NCBI RefSeq assembly: GCF_018861905.1
Contig: NZ_JAHLDU010000001.1
Location: 248,001 to 312,000, forward strand
Direction: 5' to 3'
DNA from: Clostridium sp. DSM 17811
GTDB taxonomy: Bacteria > Bacillota > Clostridia > Clostridiales > Clostridiaceae
Length of the DNA stretch: 64,000 nt
Shown piece after piece: positions 40,589 through 49,415 of this stretch. The notes beneath the pieces are model-generated. The model was not told where the DNA came from and ran no database searches. It saw only the letters and a list, made by a program, of their open reading frames with translations. How positions within the stretch are numbered: the first letter of the stretch is position 1; each line of letters begins with the position of its first letter. A program made the translations under genes and the position numbers.

Positions 40589-40939
40589 TTAAACATTTGT
40601 TTTTTCTATATAGTGACAATTAACATCGATATGGTTTAAGAACAACAATAATCTTTCATAAAGTGGGTGAGCTTTATCTCCATACTTTAATTCTAGATTT
40701 TCTCCAATATCTTTTACAGTTTTCTTACCATCTATTTGTAAAAACACACAACTTCCATATTCATCTAAAGAAGTTTTTTTATACTCTGGAATCCTGAAAT
40801 TAAGTTTTCTAAAGAACTTTTGGACTTTATGATCTTGTTTTTCAAGTATAGTCACAATATTTTCTTTATTTATTTCATACTCTAAATCATCAAAAATTTT
40901 AAATATTATATTTAAAACATCTTCATTATTTTTCAGCAT
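40589..40939 (-). CDS. Small PqqD-like domain protein linked to OPT transporter
   Basis: A 116-residue protein. Residues about 40-116 show the PqqD pattern: IPEYKKTSLDEYGSCVFLQI, DGKKTVKDIGENL and YERLLLFLNHI. PqqD-type domains bind leader peptides for RiPP enzymes; stand-alone copies beside OPT transporters occur in clostridia but their role is unknown. Its start overlaps the transporter's 3' end by 14 nt in another frame, a sign of translational coupling. No radical-SAM or other RiPP enzyme gene is present in the window. Confidence 0.75.
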   Translation of the reverse strand: MLKNNEDVLNIIFKIFDDLEYEINKENIVTILEKQDHKVQKFFRKLNFRIPEYKKTSLDEYGSCVFLQIDGKKTVKDIGENLELKYGDKAHPLYERLLLFLNHIDVNCHYIEKTNV

Positions 40940-42848
40940 TACTTACCTTACTTTTCATTATAGGTATTATAGTAGCAATTACTAGAACTGCTAATATTAC
41001 AAATGCCATTCCATTAGAAGCCGCAAATCCACTTGGTCCATTTCCTTTTATAACTTTCAATACTTGAAGTATTATACCTATAAGTCCAATTATTGAACCA
41101 CCCGCAACAAGACCAGACGATAATCCTATACCATTTTCAATTTTAACTTCTTTTTCTTCTTTAGATTTAGAAGTTTTCTCTATAAATAAACGAACTAACG
41201 CGCCTACTAATATTATAGAATTTGTAGCTATCGGTAAGTAGAATCCTATAGCAATTGTCATTACAGGAAGCTTTAATATATATAAAACAATTCCCATAAC
41301 AATACCAGCAATTACCATAACCCAAGGTAATTTACCTGACATTATACCAGCAGTTAACGTTGCCATTAAGTTAGCTTGAGGTAATGCAAACGAAACGTTA
41401 TCTCCAGTCATTGCAAGTTTACTCGAAAGTAATAATATAGTACCAATAACTACTACAACACCTACTATACCAGCTATAGCATAATATTTTTGCATTTCAT
41501 TTTTGTCGCCACCTACTATGTAAGTAACTTTTTGTGATTGGCAATAACCAGCTGCTACAGATATAACAGTAACTATAAATGTACCAAATAAAAGTAGTGA
41601 TTTGTTGTTTGCAGGATTTTTCCATCCCATTACAACAAATAATAATGTTACAACAACTATAGAAGCTATAGTCATTCCAGATACAGGAAGATTTGAAGTT
41701 CCTATAGTACCTGTTAAACGACCAGAAACTATAGCAAATAGTAATGATAAGAATAATGATAAAATAGAAGCAGTTATCGCCATTAATATATTACCACCAG
41801 ATATCATGAATCCTCCTATAAAAGCTATCACTATACCACTAATTAATATAATGTTTCCAGCAGATGAACTACCAGCACCCTTTGAAGTCTTAGCATTCAT
41901 AGTCTCCTTTATGGAAGATATTATGGTAGGTATAAGCTTTATAGCACCTATAAATCCACCAGAAAGCATCATACCAGCACCGATATATTTCACATAACTA
42001 CCTGCTATATCTTTAACTTGCATAGCATTTATAGCAACGCTAGGATCATTCCATACAGTTGCTCCATCTCTTCCAAGATTAATGAAATATCCTATTAAAG
42101 GCATAATACCGAAATTAGATAATATAGAACCAGCAAACATAGTTAAAGAAACATCTATGCCGACTATAAATCCTATACCTAATAATAGAGGATTAACTTC
42201 GACTTCAAATTTCCACTTGTAGAAAGATTCATTTACATAACTTATAACGTTGTTAGCTACATTTAAAAAAGAACTAGTTACAACAGTTATAATACCTCCT
42301 ATTCCAAAGCCTATTCCCATGTACTTCATGGTTTCGCCAGTTCCTTCTGAAGCAACAAGTGTTTCAGATATAGCCATTGATTCAGGGTACATTAATTTAC
42401 CGTGTTCTTCAACCATTAAGTAATTGTGAACAAGAGAAGCTATCCCTATACCGAATAGAACTCCGCCCACACCAACAACCAAACCTTCGAGGAAAGTAAC
42501 TTTAGAACCTATTAAAAGAATTGCAGGTAAAACAAATATTATACCACTAGCAACAGATTCTCCACCACTTGACATGCCTTGTAATAAATTTTTCCCAAGT
42601 ATACCCTTTTGCTTAGCAAATAAAGCTATAAATGCTGAACCTATTATAGATCCGGGTATACCAGCCGCAACTGTAAGCCCTGATTTCATACCTGAATAGG
42701 CAGTTGATGCCGCGAACAAAGCAGCTAAAAAAATACCAATTATTAATACGACAACGTTTCCACCAGATTTAGAACCAGTTGAAACGTATGGAACATAATC
42801 TTTACCAGATACGCCACCGTATGCACCCTTTGACAATTTATTATTCAT
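40926..42848 (-). CDS. OPT family oligopeptide transporter
   Basis: A 640-residue membrane protein with about 14-16 predicted helices. N-terminal signature AYGGVSGKDYVPYV, then the first-helix segment with AYSGMKSGLTVAAGIPGSI, both typical of bacterial OPT transporters, which take up peptides with protons. Ribosome site AAAGGAGGT before ATG 42848. The PqqD-like gene overlaps its end. Immediately upstream lies a 149-nt remnant of a second OPT gene. Confidence 0.93.
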   Translation of the reverse strand: MNNKLSKGAYGGVSGKDYVPYVSTGSKSGGNVVVLIIGIFLAALFAASTAYSGMKSGLTVAAGIPGSIIGSAFIALFAKQKGILGKNLLQGMSSGGESVASGIIFVLPAILLIGSKVTFLEGLVVGVGGVLFGIGIASLVHNYLMVEEHGKLMYPESMAISETLVASEGTGETMKYMGIGFGIGGIITVVTSSFLNVANNVISYVNESFYKWKFEVEVNPLLLGIGFIVGIDVSLTMFAGSILSNFGIMPLIGYFINLGRDGATVWNDPSVAINAMQVKDIAGSYVKYIGAGMMLSGGFIGAIKLIPTIISSIKETMNAKTSKGAGSSSAGNIILISGIVIAFIGGFMISGGNILMAITASILSLFLSLLFAIVSGRLTGTIGTSNLPVSGMTIASIVVVTLLFVVMGWKNPANNKSLLLFGTFIVTVISVAAGYCQSQKVTYIVGGDKNEMQKYYAIAGIVGVVVVIGTILLLSSKLAMTGDNVSFALPQANLMATLTAGIMSGKLPWVMVIAGIVMGIVLYILKLPVMTIAIGFYLPIATNSIILVGALVRLFIEKTSKSKEEKEVKIENGIGLSSGLVAGGSIIGLIGIILQVLKVIKGNGPSGFAASNGMAFVILAVLVIATIIPIMKSKVSNAEK

Positions 42849-42868
42849 AAGATGTACCTCCTTTATAT

Positions 42869-43017
42869 TTATTGACCATAATCATAACCTAATTTACCTA
42901 GTATTATTGATATTGCTATTATTTTTGGAATTGCTTGACTAGCTGGTACAAATGTCAAATAATCTTCACCTTTGATTCCACCATACGCTATATGAGAAAC
43001 TTTTTAGATTTCTCCAT
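42869..43017 (-). pseudogene. Truncated, frameshifted remnant of an OPT transporter gene
   Basis: It keeps a good ribosome site (AAGGGGGA) and ATG at 43017 encoding MEKSKK. After a shift of frame the sequence reads SHIAYGGIKGEDYLTFVPAS then QAIPKIIAISIILG, which matches the N-terminus of OPT transporters (compare AYGGVSGKDYVPYV in the intact neighbour). Then comes KLGYDYGQ and a stop at 42869. The length, 149 nt, is not a multiple of three. Nearly all of the gene is missing. It lies 20 nt upstream of the intact OPT gene, so the old leader may now serve the intact gene. Confidence 0.8.
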
Positions 43018-43437
43018 AATATTCCCCCTTATAATTAATAAATTCAATTAACAATTTATAATACCATATGTTATAAAAATGTCTAAATATAAAACTAGTT
43101 GTTTTTTACGAAATTTCCATATTATCTTTGTTTATTACTCAAATATCTACACAATACTTCATTTATCACGATTTAATACCGTTGTTGCATAGTCAATTCA
43201 CTACTATATTATGACTTTTGAAAGTACAATTATATTCTCATTCGTTTTTATGATTTTTGTCATGTATATATATTCTTTCCTAATTCTCATAAAAATACTA
43301 ATAGTTTTTTTCCAGATATACCATAAGTTTATTTTAACCTTACAGTGGCTTTTACAAGGGGAATTTCATATAAAATTACCATTTAACACCAGTTAAATCA
43401 TAGTATAAATCGATCAGTACTGAATTTTCAAAAAATT
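43018..43437. other. 420-nt AT-rich spacer with no clear gene
   Basis: Between the OPT remnant and lepB. No frame with a ribosome site, no RNA fold and no repeat was recognised. The part next to the remnant should hold the OPT promoter; no strong box pair could be fixed. Confidence 0.5.
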
Positions 43438-43480
43438 AAAATAGCGGATATGTAAACTTGCATTTACACTCCGCTATTTT
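43438..43480 (-). terminator. Terminator of the signal peptidase gene
   Basis: Stem AAAATAGCGGA/TCCGCTATTTT (43438-43448 with 43470-43480), with a further GTAAA/TTTAC pairing inside and a U-rich tail on the minus strand. It starts 2 nt past the stop. Confidence 0.88.
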
Positions 43481-43481
43481 A

Positions 43482-43997
43482 TTATTTTAATTTTCCAAAT
43501 TTGCTAAAAGGACTAATTCTAATTCTTGCCTTACCCATTATATCTTTCCCAGGTATATAAGGTTTATCCCAGTACCTTGCATCTAAAGAATTAATTCTAT
43601 TGTCTCCCATAAAGAAATAACTATCTGCCGGCACTTTATATTTACCTGTTTTACCACCTGGATATTTAACATAACTTTGATCTATTTTTTTATTATTTAT
43701 GTACACAGATCCATCTTCTTTAACTTCCACCAAATCATTTGGCAATCCAATAAGTCTCTTTATTAGATCTTCGCCTAGTTCATAGGAGTGAAATACTACT
43801 ATATCTCCAAGTTTAAGATTATTTCGGTTATGAACTCTTGTTACTAAAATCTTATCATTTAGATTTATTGTTGGCAGCATTGAACCAGTCGGAACAGTTA
43901 CATTAAAGAAAATGACCTTATTTATAATAAACGCTATTATAACTGCTGCTAATATCGGTAATATCCAATCTTGAAATATCTTTTTTGCTAAATTCAT
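43482..43997 (-). CDS. lepB: Signal peptidase I
   Basis: A 171-residue membrane-anchored serine protease that removes signal peptides from exported proteins. One N-terminal membrane helix (about 8-30), catalytic Ser in TGSMLPTI near residue 38, catalytic Lys in LIKRLIGLPND near 80 and the C-terminal box FFMGDNRINSLDARYW. This is the short Gram-positive (SipS-like) form. Ribosome site GAGAGGGGA. Single gene with its own terminator. Confidence 0.95.
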   Translation of the reverse strand: MNLAKKIFQDWILPILAAVIIAFIINKVIFFNVTVPTGSMLPTINLNDKILVTRVHNRNNLKLGDIVVFHSYELGEDLIKRLIGLPNDLVEVKEDGSVYINNKKIDQSYVKYPGGKTGKYKVPADSYFFMGDNRINSLDARYWDKPYIPGKDIMGKARIRISPFSKFGKLK

Positions 43998-44134
43998 TTT
44001 TATCCCCTCTCAAATATTATACATTAATATTTTATCACAATATATATATATAGTCTCTATTAAAAGTTTATTATATGTTAACATTTGATAAACTTTGAAT
44101 GATTTAATTTAGGAATATGTACAAATGAAATTGC

Positions 44135-44172
44135 AAAAGCTCCTAACATTTTAACATGTCAGGAGCTTTTTT
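44135..44172. terminator. Terminator after the alanine/glycine symporter gene
   Basis: Stem AAAAGCTCCT/AGGAGCTTTT with an extra ACAT/ATGT pairing in the loop; U-tract in both directions, longer on the plus strand. Confidence 0.8.
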
Positions 44173-44190
44173 CATAAATATAAAATTTAA

Positions 44191-45600
44191 TTACATCTGA
44201 ATATTTTTCACTTCTTCATTAATAACTTTTCCATTTTCATCAATTATCTTTATTTGATCATTGTCTATTCCATCAAGATTATCATTCCATAGATATTTCT
44301 TAGTTTCACTAACAATTACAGGACTTAGTAATATTAAAGCTATTAAATTTGGAATAGCCATTAACCCGTTAAACAAATCTGCTAGATCCCAAACTAGATT
44401 AAGCGAGAACACTGAGCCAACAAAAACAAATATAACCCAAAATATCTTATAAGGAACAATTGCTTTTTTACCAAATAAGTATTCAATTGCTTTTTCCCCA
44501 TAATATGACCAACCTAGTATAGTTGAAAATACAAACGTAAGAAGTCCTACAGTTAAAATTATAGGTCCTATAACTGGTATTGCACCGAATGCTCCTTTAG
44601 TAAGTGCAGCACCCTTTAACCCCTCCTGCCACAAGCCTGAATTTACAATAACTAAACCTGTCATTGCACATACAACAACGGTGTCCCAAAAGGTCCCTGT
44701 GCAAGAAACAAGAGCTTGTTTGACTGGATTTCTTGTTTTTGCTGCAGCTGCAACAATTGGTGCGCTACCAAGACCTGACTCATTTGAAAAAAGCCCCCTT
44801 GAAACACCATATCTCATTGCCATCATAATTCCTGCTCCGGCAAATCCACCAACTGCAGCCTGAGGTGAAAATGCATCCTTAAATATCAATACTATTGTAC
44901 TCCCAATTGTTTTATACCCTATTATTAAAATTATAATGCATCCAAGCACATAAAATATAGCCATGAATGGAACTAGAATGTCACAAACCTTAGCTATTTT
45001 CTTTATTCCACCTAATATAACAATTGCTACTAATATAGCTATTACAAGTCCAGTAATCCAAGTTGGAATTTTAAATGTTTCATATACCATTGATGATACC
45101 GAGTTTGCTTGTACCATACACCCAATACCAAAAGCTGCAACACTTGTAAATAATGCAAATAATATTCCAGCCCATTTCTGTCCGAGCCCATGTTCTAGAA
45201 CATACATTGGTCCACCTGCCATGGTACCATCCTTAGTTTTAACACGATATTTAACAGATAGTAAGGATTCAGAATATTTTGTAGCTATTCCAAAAACGCC
45301 TGTTAGCCAACACCAAAGAACTGCTCCTGGTCCTCCAAGACCAACTGCTGTAGCAACACCAACTATGTTTCCAGTTCCAATAGTCGCCGCAAGCGCTGTT
45401 GTTAACGCACTAAATTGACTTACATCACCATCACCAAAATCATCTTTTGTTACTGAAATTTTTATGGCCTTGAATATATATTTTTGAATAAATCTTAACC
45501 TAAAAGTTAAAAATAAATGCGTTCCAAATAATAAAGCGATAAGTGGTATGCCCCATACCCATCCATCAATTTGAGATATTAGTTTTGCAAATGACTCCAT
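44191..45600 (-). CDS. Alanine/glycine:cation symporter (AGCS family)
   Basis: A 469-residue transporter with about 11 membrane helices, of the AlsT/AgcS/DagA family, which import alanine or glycine with Na+ or H+. Family motifs: ALAATIGTGNIVGVATA (near 70), GGPMYVLEHGLG and GVSRGLFSNESGLGSAP (near 275). The soluble tail after about 435 is charged. Ribosome site GGGGGA before ATG. It is a single gene. The transported amino acid cannot be told from sequence. Confidence 0.93.
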   Translation of the reverse strand: MESFAKLISQIDGWVWGIPLIALLFGTHLFLTFRLRFIQKYIFKAIKISVTKDDFGDGDVSQFSALTTALAATIGTGNIVGVATAVGLGGPGAVLWCWLTGVFGIATKYSESLLSVKYRVKTKDGTMAGGPMYVLEHGLGQKWAGILFALFTSVAAFGIGCMVQANSVSSMVYETFKIPTWITGLVIAILVAIVILGGIKKIAKVCDILVPFMAIFYVLGCIIILIIGYKTIGSTIVLIFKDAFSPQAAVGGFAGAGIMMAMRYGVSRGLFSNESGLGSAPIVAAAAKTRNPVKQALVSCTGTFWDTVVVCAMTGLVIVNSGLWQEGLKGAALTKGAFGAIPVIGPIILTVGLLTFVFSTILGWSYYGEKAIEYLFGKKAIVPYKIFWVIFVFVGSVFSLNLVWDLADLFNGLMAIPNLIALILLSPVIVSETKKYLWNDNLDGIDNDQIKIIDENGKVINEEVKNIQM

Positions 45601-45737
45601 ATATATTCCCCCTTTTTACTATTTCATAATTATATGTCATTTGTAAATTTTTATCAATTATAATTTTTTTCACAATTGACGTTAATAATGCACCGTCATT
45701 CATTTCCTCTTATTTGCTATCTTTTTTACAACATCAT

Positions 45738-45773
45738 AAAAAAGCCACCAGACGTTATGCCTAGGAGCTTTTT
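45738..45773 (-). terminator. Probable terminator after the glycosyltransferase-like gene
   Basis: AAAAAGC...GCTTTTT stem with imperfect inner GG/CC pairing, about 40 nt past the stop at 45815. Confidence 0.6.
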
Positions 45774-45814
45774 AAGTTTTATAATTTTATATATATAAGT
45801 TTATCCACACATTA

Positions 45815-47062
45815 TCATACACTTTTTGCAAAGTGGCCCATAATCTTCGCCCAAATACATTGTGTTTCAAGAAATTCACCGTAATGTTTTTCTACATTTT
45901 TATTATATTTTTCAAGTTCTACCAAAATGTTCATAAATTCAGGTTTTCCAAAATATTCACAAATTTTAGGCAACGTAACTTTCAATTCCTCTCTCATTTC
46001 TTTAATTTTTTCCTCATAACGGTCTGGATGTGTTATATATAGCAATAATGGTTTATAACGAATCCACCCTATACACGCATTGTAAAACCTTGTAGTAACC
46101 TTCTCATTATCAGCCCTAATAAACTTAAGTCTTATTGGAAGAACACCCTCTAAAAGACTATTATATGTAGAAAATCCATCATGAAATGTGTAACATGGCA
46201 CGCGTAGAACTTTTCTATCACTTAGACATGTAGCTAAGAAAGTATCTTCTCCTCTAGCTCCGGGTGGATTGTAAAAGGGGAAAACGCGCTTAGGATTTGT
46301 AAGATTAATGCATAAATTCGCCCCTGATATAAATTTAGAATGATTTTCTTCCACAACCTCTACAGCATCATGGCTAGTAAGTATACTTGTATCGGCATAA
46401 GTTATTCCTCCATTTTTCATAACTGCTTTTAAACTATCCCACTTAACAATATCGTTACTTATCGCCTCGATAAATGATCTGAAATCTCCTTCAGTCATAA
46501 TATCATTAAACTCCATATACGGTATAGGAGATATATACCCGCAGTGATGTCCGTGGGTAATGTCAGCATTCTTAATATTTTTAAGATGCTCTGACAAAAT
46601 AAATTGCCCTCCCCAAATTGCAGTATCACGTGTATTAGTTACTGCCATTGGGTACTCATCATCATCTAGAAACACTAAATAATCCATATTCTTTTTTATT
46701 GCATTATATAGCACAGCATTACGTTTAGCTGCATACCCCCTACCAAATATCTTTTTAGTTTCTTCAAGGGTAAGAACATTCTCCCTAATTAAATAGTCAA
46801 TTTCTTCTTGTGTTGATACACTTCCAATAAAAGTGCTACTATCAATTTTCTTAACTAAATCAGGATGTATGTTTGTGTAATCAGTTACTTTAGTTTTATT
46901 ATAATGAAGATCATATGCCACAAAAACATTTAAACTTATCCTTTCGTTTTCCACCAAACCAGATTCTTCCCAATTGCTTATGTTAGTTCTAAGTACCTTC
47001 TGGAAGCTTTTTCTTCCAGTTGCAAAACCTATTCCAACTTTAATTTCATTAATCTTTTGCAC
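45815..47062 (-). CDS. Glycosyltransferase-like protein of unknown function
   Basis: A 415-residue soluble protein, no membrane segment. It starts NEIKVGIGFATGR, has AAKRNAVLYNAIKKN then YLVFLDDDEYP near residue 130 (a DxD-type nucleotide-sugar site preceded by a conserved basic strand-helix, as in GT-A enzymes), and ARGEDTFLATCL then CYTFHDGF near 275-300, which may hold the acceptor-side acidic and His residues. This order fits a family-2-like GT-A fold, but I do not recognise the exact family. GTG start at 47062 behind AAAGGGAG. It stands alone with no polysaccharide genes around it. Sugar and acceptor unknown. Confidence 0.65.
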   Translation of the reverse strand: MQKINEIKVGIGFATGRKSFQKVLRTNISNWEESGLVENERISLNVFVAYDLHYNKTKVTDYTNIHPDLVKKIDSSTFIGSVSTQEEIDYLIRENVLTLEETKKIFGRGYAAKRNAVLYNAIKKNMDYLVFLDDDEYPMAVTNTRDTAIWGGQFILSEHLKNIKNADITHGHHCGYISPIPYMEFNDIMTEGDFRSFIEAISNDIVKWDSLKAVMKNGGITYADTSILTSHDAVEVVEENHSKFISGANLCINLTNPKRVFPFYNPPGARGEDTFLATCLSDRKVLRVPCYTFHDGFSTYNSLLEGVLPIRLKFIRADNEKVTTRFYNACIGWIRYKPLLLYITHPDRYEEKIKEMREELKVTLPKICEYFGKPEFMNILVELEKYNKNVEKHYGEFLETQCIWAKIMGHFAKSV

Positions 47063-47296
47063 TTAATCGCTCCCTTTCTATGTAAAATACGAATATTCAT
47101 ACTATTATATTATACCATAATTAATACATATAATATTTATTATGGTTTATTGATAAAGCATTTCTTCTAGGACATGTTTTATATATAACTACTCTTAAAT
47201 TAAAAAATTCCCCCAAACTCTCGTCTGCGGGAACATAAAAGACACTTCAATTTTGCTTAAAATCTTTAACATGCCACTTGCCACGTGGGTGACACC

Positions 47297-48682
47297 TTAT
47301 TTTTTTTCTATCCTTGCAACGTTTTCTATGTGCGCCGTCTGAGGGAACATATCTACGGGCTGGATCTCTTTAGTAATATATCCAAGTTCATTCAAAATTC
47401 CTAAATCACGAGCTAATGTACCTGGATCACAAGAAACATAAACTATAGTTTTAGGGCCCATATCACTTATGGCTTCTAGTAGAGTTTTATCACAACCCTT
47501 TCTTGGTGGATCAACTACAACTACATCAGCAATTACTCCATCATTTATAAGTTTTGGAATAATTACCTCTGCTTCTCCTACTAAAAATTCTGTATTTCCT
47601 ACATTGTTTACTTTAGCATTTATTTTAGCATTTTCAATAGCCTGTGGTACTATTTCAACACCATAAACTTTTTTAGCCTTCTGAGATAGAAACAATGAGA
47701 TAGTGCCTGTACCACAATAAGCATCCAGCACAACTTCTCCACCGCTTAAATTTGCATACTCTAGAACCTTATCGTAGAGTACCTCTGTTTGAACTGAATT
47801 AACTTGAAAAAATGATAGTGGAGAAACTTCAAATTTAAATTCTCCTATGTAATCAGTTATTGTATCTTTTCCCCATAACGTAACACAAGTTTCTCCCAGT
47901 ATTACATTAGTTTTTTCACTATTAATATTTTGTATTACACTCACAATACCCTTGATCTTTTTAGTAATTATCGCTATAAATTCTTCTTTATAAGGAAGGC
48001 TTTTACCATTTGTAATTAGCACAACCATAACCTGTCCTGTTTTAGATCCTTTTCTAATCATAACGTGACGTAAAATTCCCTGATGATTTTCCTCGTTATA
48101 ACATTGTATATTAAACTCTTTTATCCACTTTCTTGTAAGTTTTACTACAATATCTGCTACGCTGTCTTGAATATAGCAGTTTTCCATATTAATTATGTCG
48201 TGACTTCTTGCCGCATAAAACCCAATTTTCACTTCCCCATTTTTATTGCTTGCGGGTAATTGAACCTTATTTCTATAATTATATGGAGACTCCATCCCGA
48301 GTGTTGGATGCACAATTACTTTCTCTAATTTCCCTATTCTATTTATAACTTGATTTACTCTATTGGTTTTAAAATCTAATTGGGATGCGTAATCTATATG
48401 CTGCAAGTTGCACCCTCCACAGCTTTTATATATGTCACATACTGGTTCTATTCTGCTTATCGATTTCTCAATTATCTCGAGCAACTTTCCAAAGCCAAAA
48501 TTTTTAGATATCTTAACAATTTTTATTAACACCTTTTCTCCTACTATTGCACCCGCAACGAAAACGGTAAATCCATCAATCTTACCTACACCTTCACCCT
48601 CATACCCCATATTATCTATAGTTATTATATAATCTTCATTTTTTTTAACAGGAATAACATAATTCTCAAGTTTTCTTTTCAT
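47297..48682 (-). CDS. rlmD: RNA (uracil-C5)-methyltransferase, RlmD/TrmA family
   Basis: A 461-residue methyltransferase. An N-terminal TRAM domain (about 15-75, [17 protein letters not shown]) is followed by an iron-sulfur motif [14 protein letters not shown] (Cys near 83, 89, 92 and a later Cys), the SAM motif [15 protein letters not shown] near 315, DPPRKGCDK near 390 and the catalytic Cys in [12 protein letters not shown] near 410. Firmicutes have paralogues acting on 23S rRNA U747, U1939 or tRNA U54, so the exact target is uncertain. Ribosome site GGAGGA. Single gene. Confidence 0.9.
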   Translation of the reverse strand: MKRKLENYVIPVKKNEDYIITIDNMGYEGEGVGKIDGFTVFVAGAIVGEKVLIKIVKISKNFGFGKLLEIIEKSISRIEPVCDIYKSCGGCNLQHIDYASQLDFKTNRVNQVINRIGKLEKVIVHPTLGMESPYNYRNKVQLPASNKNGEVKIGFYAARSHDIINMENCYIQDSVADIVVKLTRKWIKEFNIQCYNEENHQGILRHVMIRKGSKTGQVMVVLITNGKSLPYKEEFIAIITKKIKGIVSVIQNINSEKTNVILGETCVTLWGKDTITDYIGEFKFEVSPLSFFQVNSVQTEVLYDKVLEYANLSGGEVVLDAYCGTGTISLFLSQKAKKVYGVEIVPQAIENAKINAKVNNVGNTEFLVGEAEVIIPKLINDGVIADVVVVDPPRKGCDKTLLEAISDMGPKTIVYVSCDPGTLARDLGILNELGYITKEIQPVDMFPQTAHIENVARIEKK

Positions 48683-48726
48683 AAATTCTCCTCCAACCTT
48701 CTATCTACTGCTATTTTTCCCATGCT

Positions 48727-48758
48727 AAAGGCATCTAGATTTTTTTCTAGATGCCTTT
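48727..48758. terminator. Bidirectional terminator before the rlmD-like gene
   Basis: Perfect 13-bp stem AAAGGCATCTAGA/TCTAGATGCCTTT, 6-nt T loop. It sits about 50 nt past the stop of the DUF1540 gene. Confidence 0.85.
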
Positions 48759-48806
48759 ATAACAAATGCAAAGAAAAAATGCTTATTCCACAATCTTAAA
48801 TTTTTC

Positions 48807-49166
48807 TTATTCTTTAAACGTCTGACATTCTGTTTTTTCACTACTTAAAGCATCTCTACCATTTACCATAATATTATGAGCAACACATTCTTCATCCCTA
48901 TTATGCACACAGTTTATAACTTCACATTCAATTTTGGGACTCATTTCTATTTTGTCATTATTAAATGCTTGTTTAATTTCTCCAATAACATTCATATTAA
49001 GTACATTATTAAATGAATTCTTTAGTCCCTTTTCAGCAAATGTTTCACACTGTGTCTCCTCTTTGCTATGAACATTTGACCCTAAAATATTAATAGTACT
49101 AGCTGAGCATATCCCCGACATATTATTAACACAATTTGTGGCAGTACAACTTAGAGTCCCTCTCAT
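48807..49166 (-). CDS. Two-domain DUF1540 cysteine-rich protein
   Basis: A 119-residue protein with two copies of the DUF1540 unit (about 1-45 and 78-119). Each has four cysteines in the same pattern: CTATNCVNNMSGICSA...CETF and CEVINCVHNRDEECVA...CQTF. The spacing suggests metal binding. A polar linker joins them. GGAGGGG ribosome site. DUF1540 proteins are frequent in spore formers; the function is unknown. It is a single gene with a terminator. Confidence 0.88.
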   Translation of the reverse strand: MRGTLSCTATNCVNNMSGICSASTINILGSNVHSKEETQCETFAEKGLKNSFNNVLNMNVIGEIKQAFNNDKIEMSPKIECEVINCVHNRDEECVAHNIMVNGRDALSSEKTECQTFKE

Positions 49167-49243
49167 ATCTACCCCTCCAACTATTTAATTTTACTATTAT
49201 ATTTAATTATAATTCCTTGCTTTACTTTTTATTATACTACAGA

Positions 49244-49271
49244 TAAAAAAAAAGCACCATATAGGTGCTTT
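49244..49271 (-). terminator. Second terminator downstream of pyk
   Basis: Stem AAAGCACC/GGTGCTTT (49251-49258 with 49264-49271) followed on the minus strand by eight U residues. It backs up the hairpin at 49379. Confidence 0.85.
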
Positions 49272-49378
49272 AAAAGAAATCAGTTGCCATGTTGTTTGCT
49301 TGTACTTATAATTGTAACCAAGTTTTTTTTATTTATACATAATTACTTAAAATATTTTATATTCTTATAAATAAGAAA

Positions 49379-49406
49379 AAGGATTGCCAATTATATGACA
49401 ATCCTT
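49379..49406 (-). terminator. First terminator downstream of pyk
   Basis: Stem AAGGATTG/CAATCCTT (49379-49386 with 49399-49406), then UUUUUCUU on the minus strand, 10 nt past the pyk stop. Confidence 0.85.
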
Positions 49407-49415
49407 AATATTTTT

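Noticed and set aside
43211-43396. 61-codon hydrophobic plus-strand frame in the OPT-lepB gap
   Set aside because: No ribosome binding site before its ATG, biased Phe/Ile content expected of AT-rich spacer, and no terminator.
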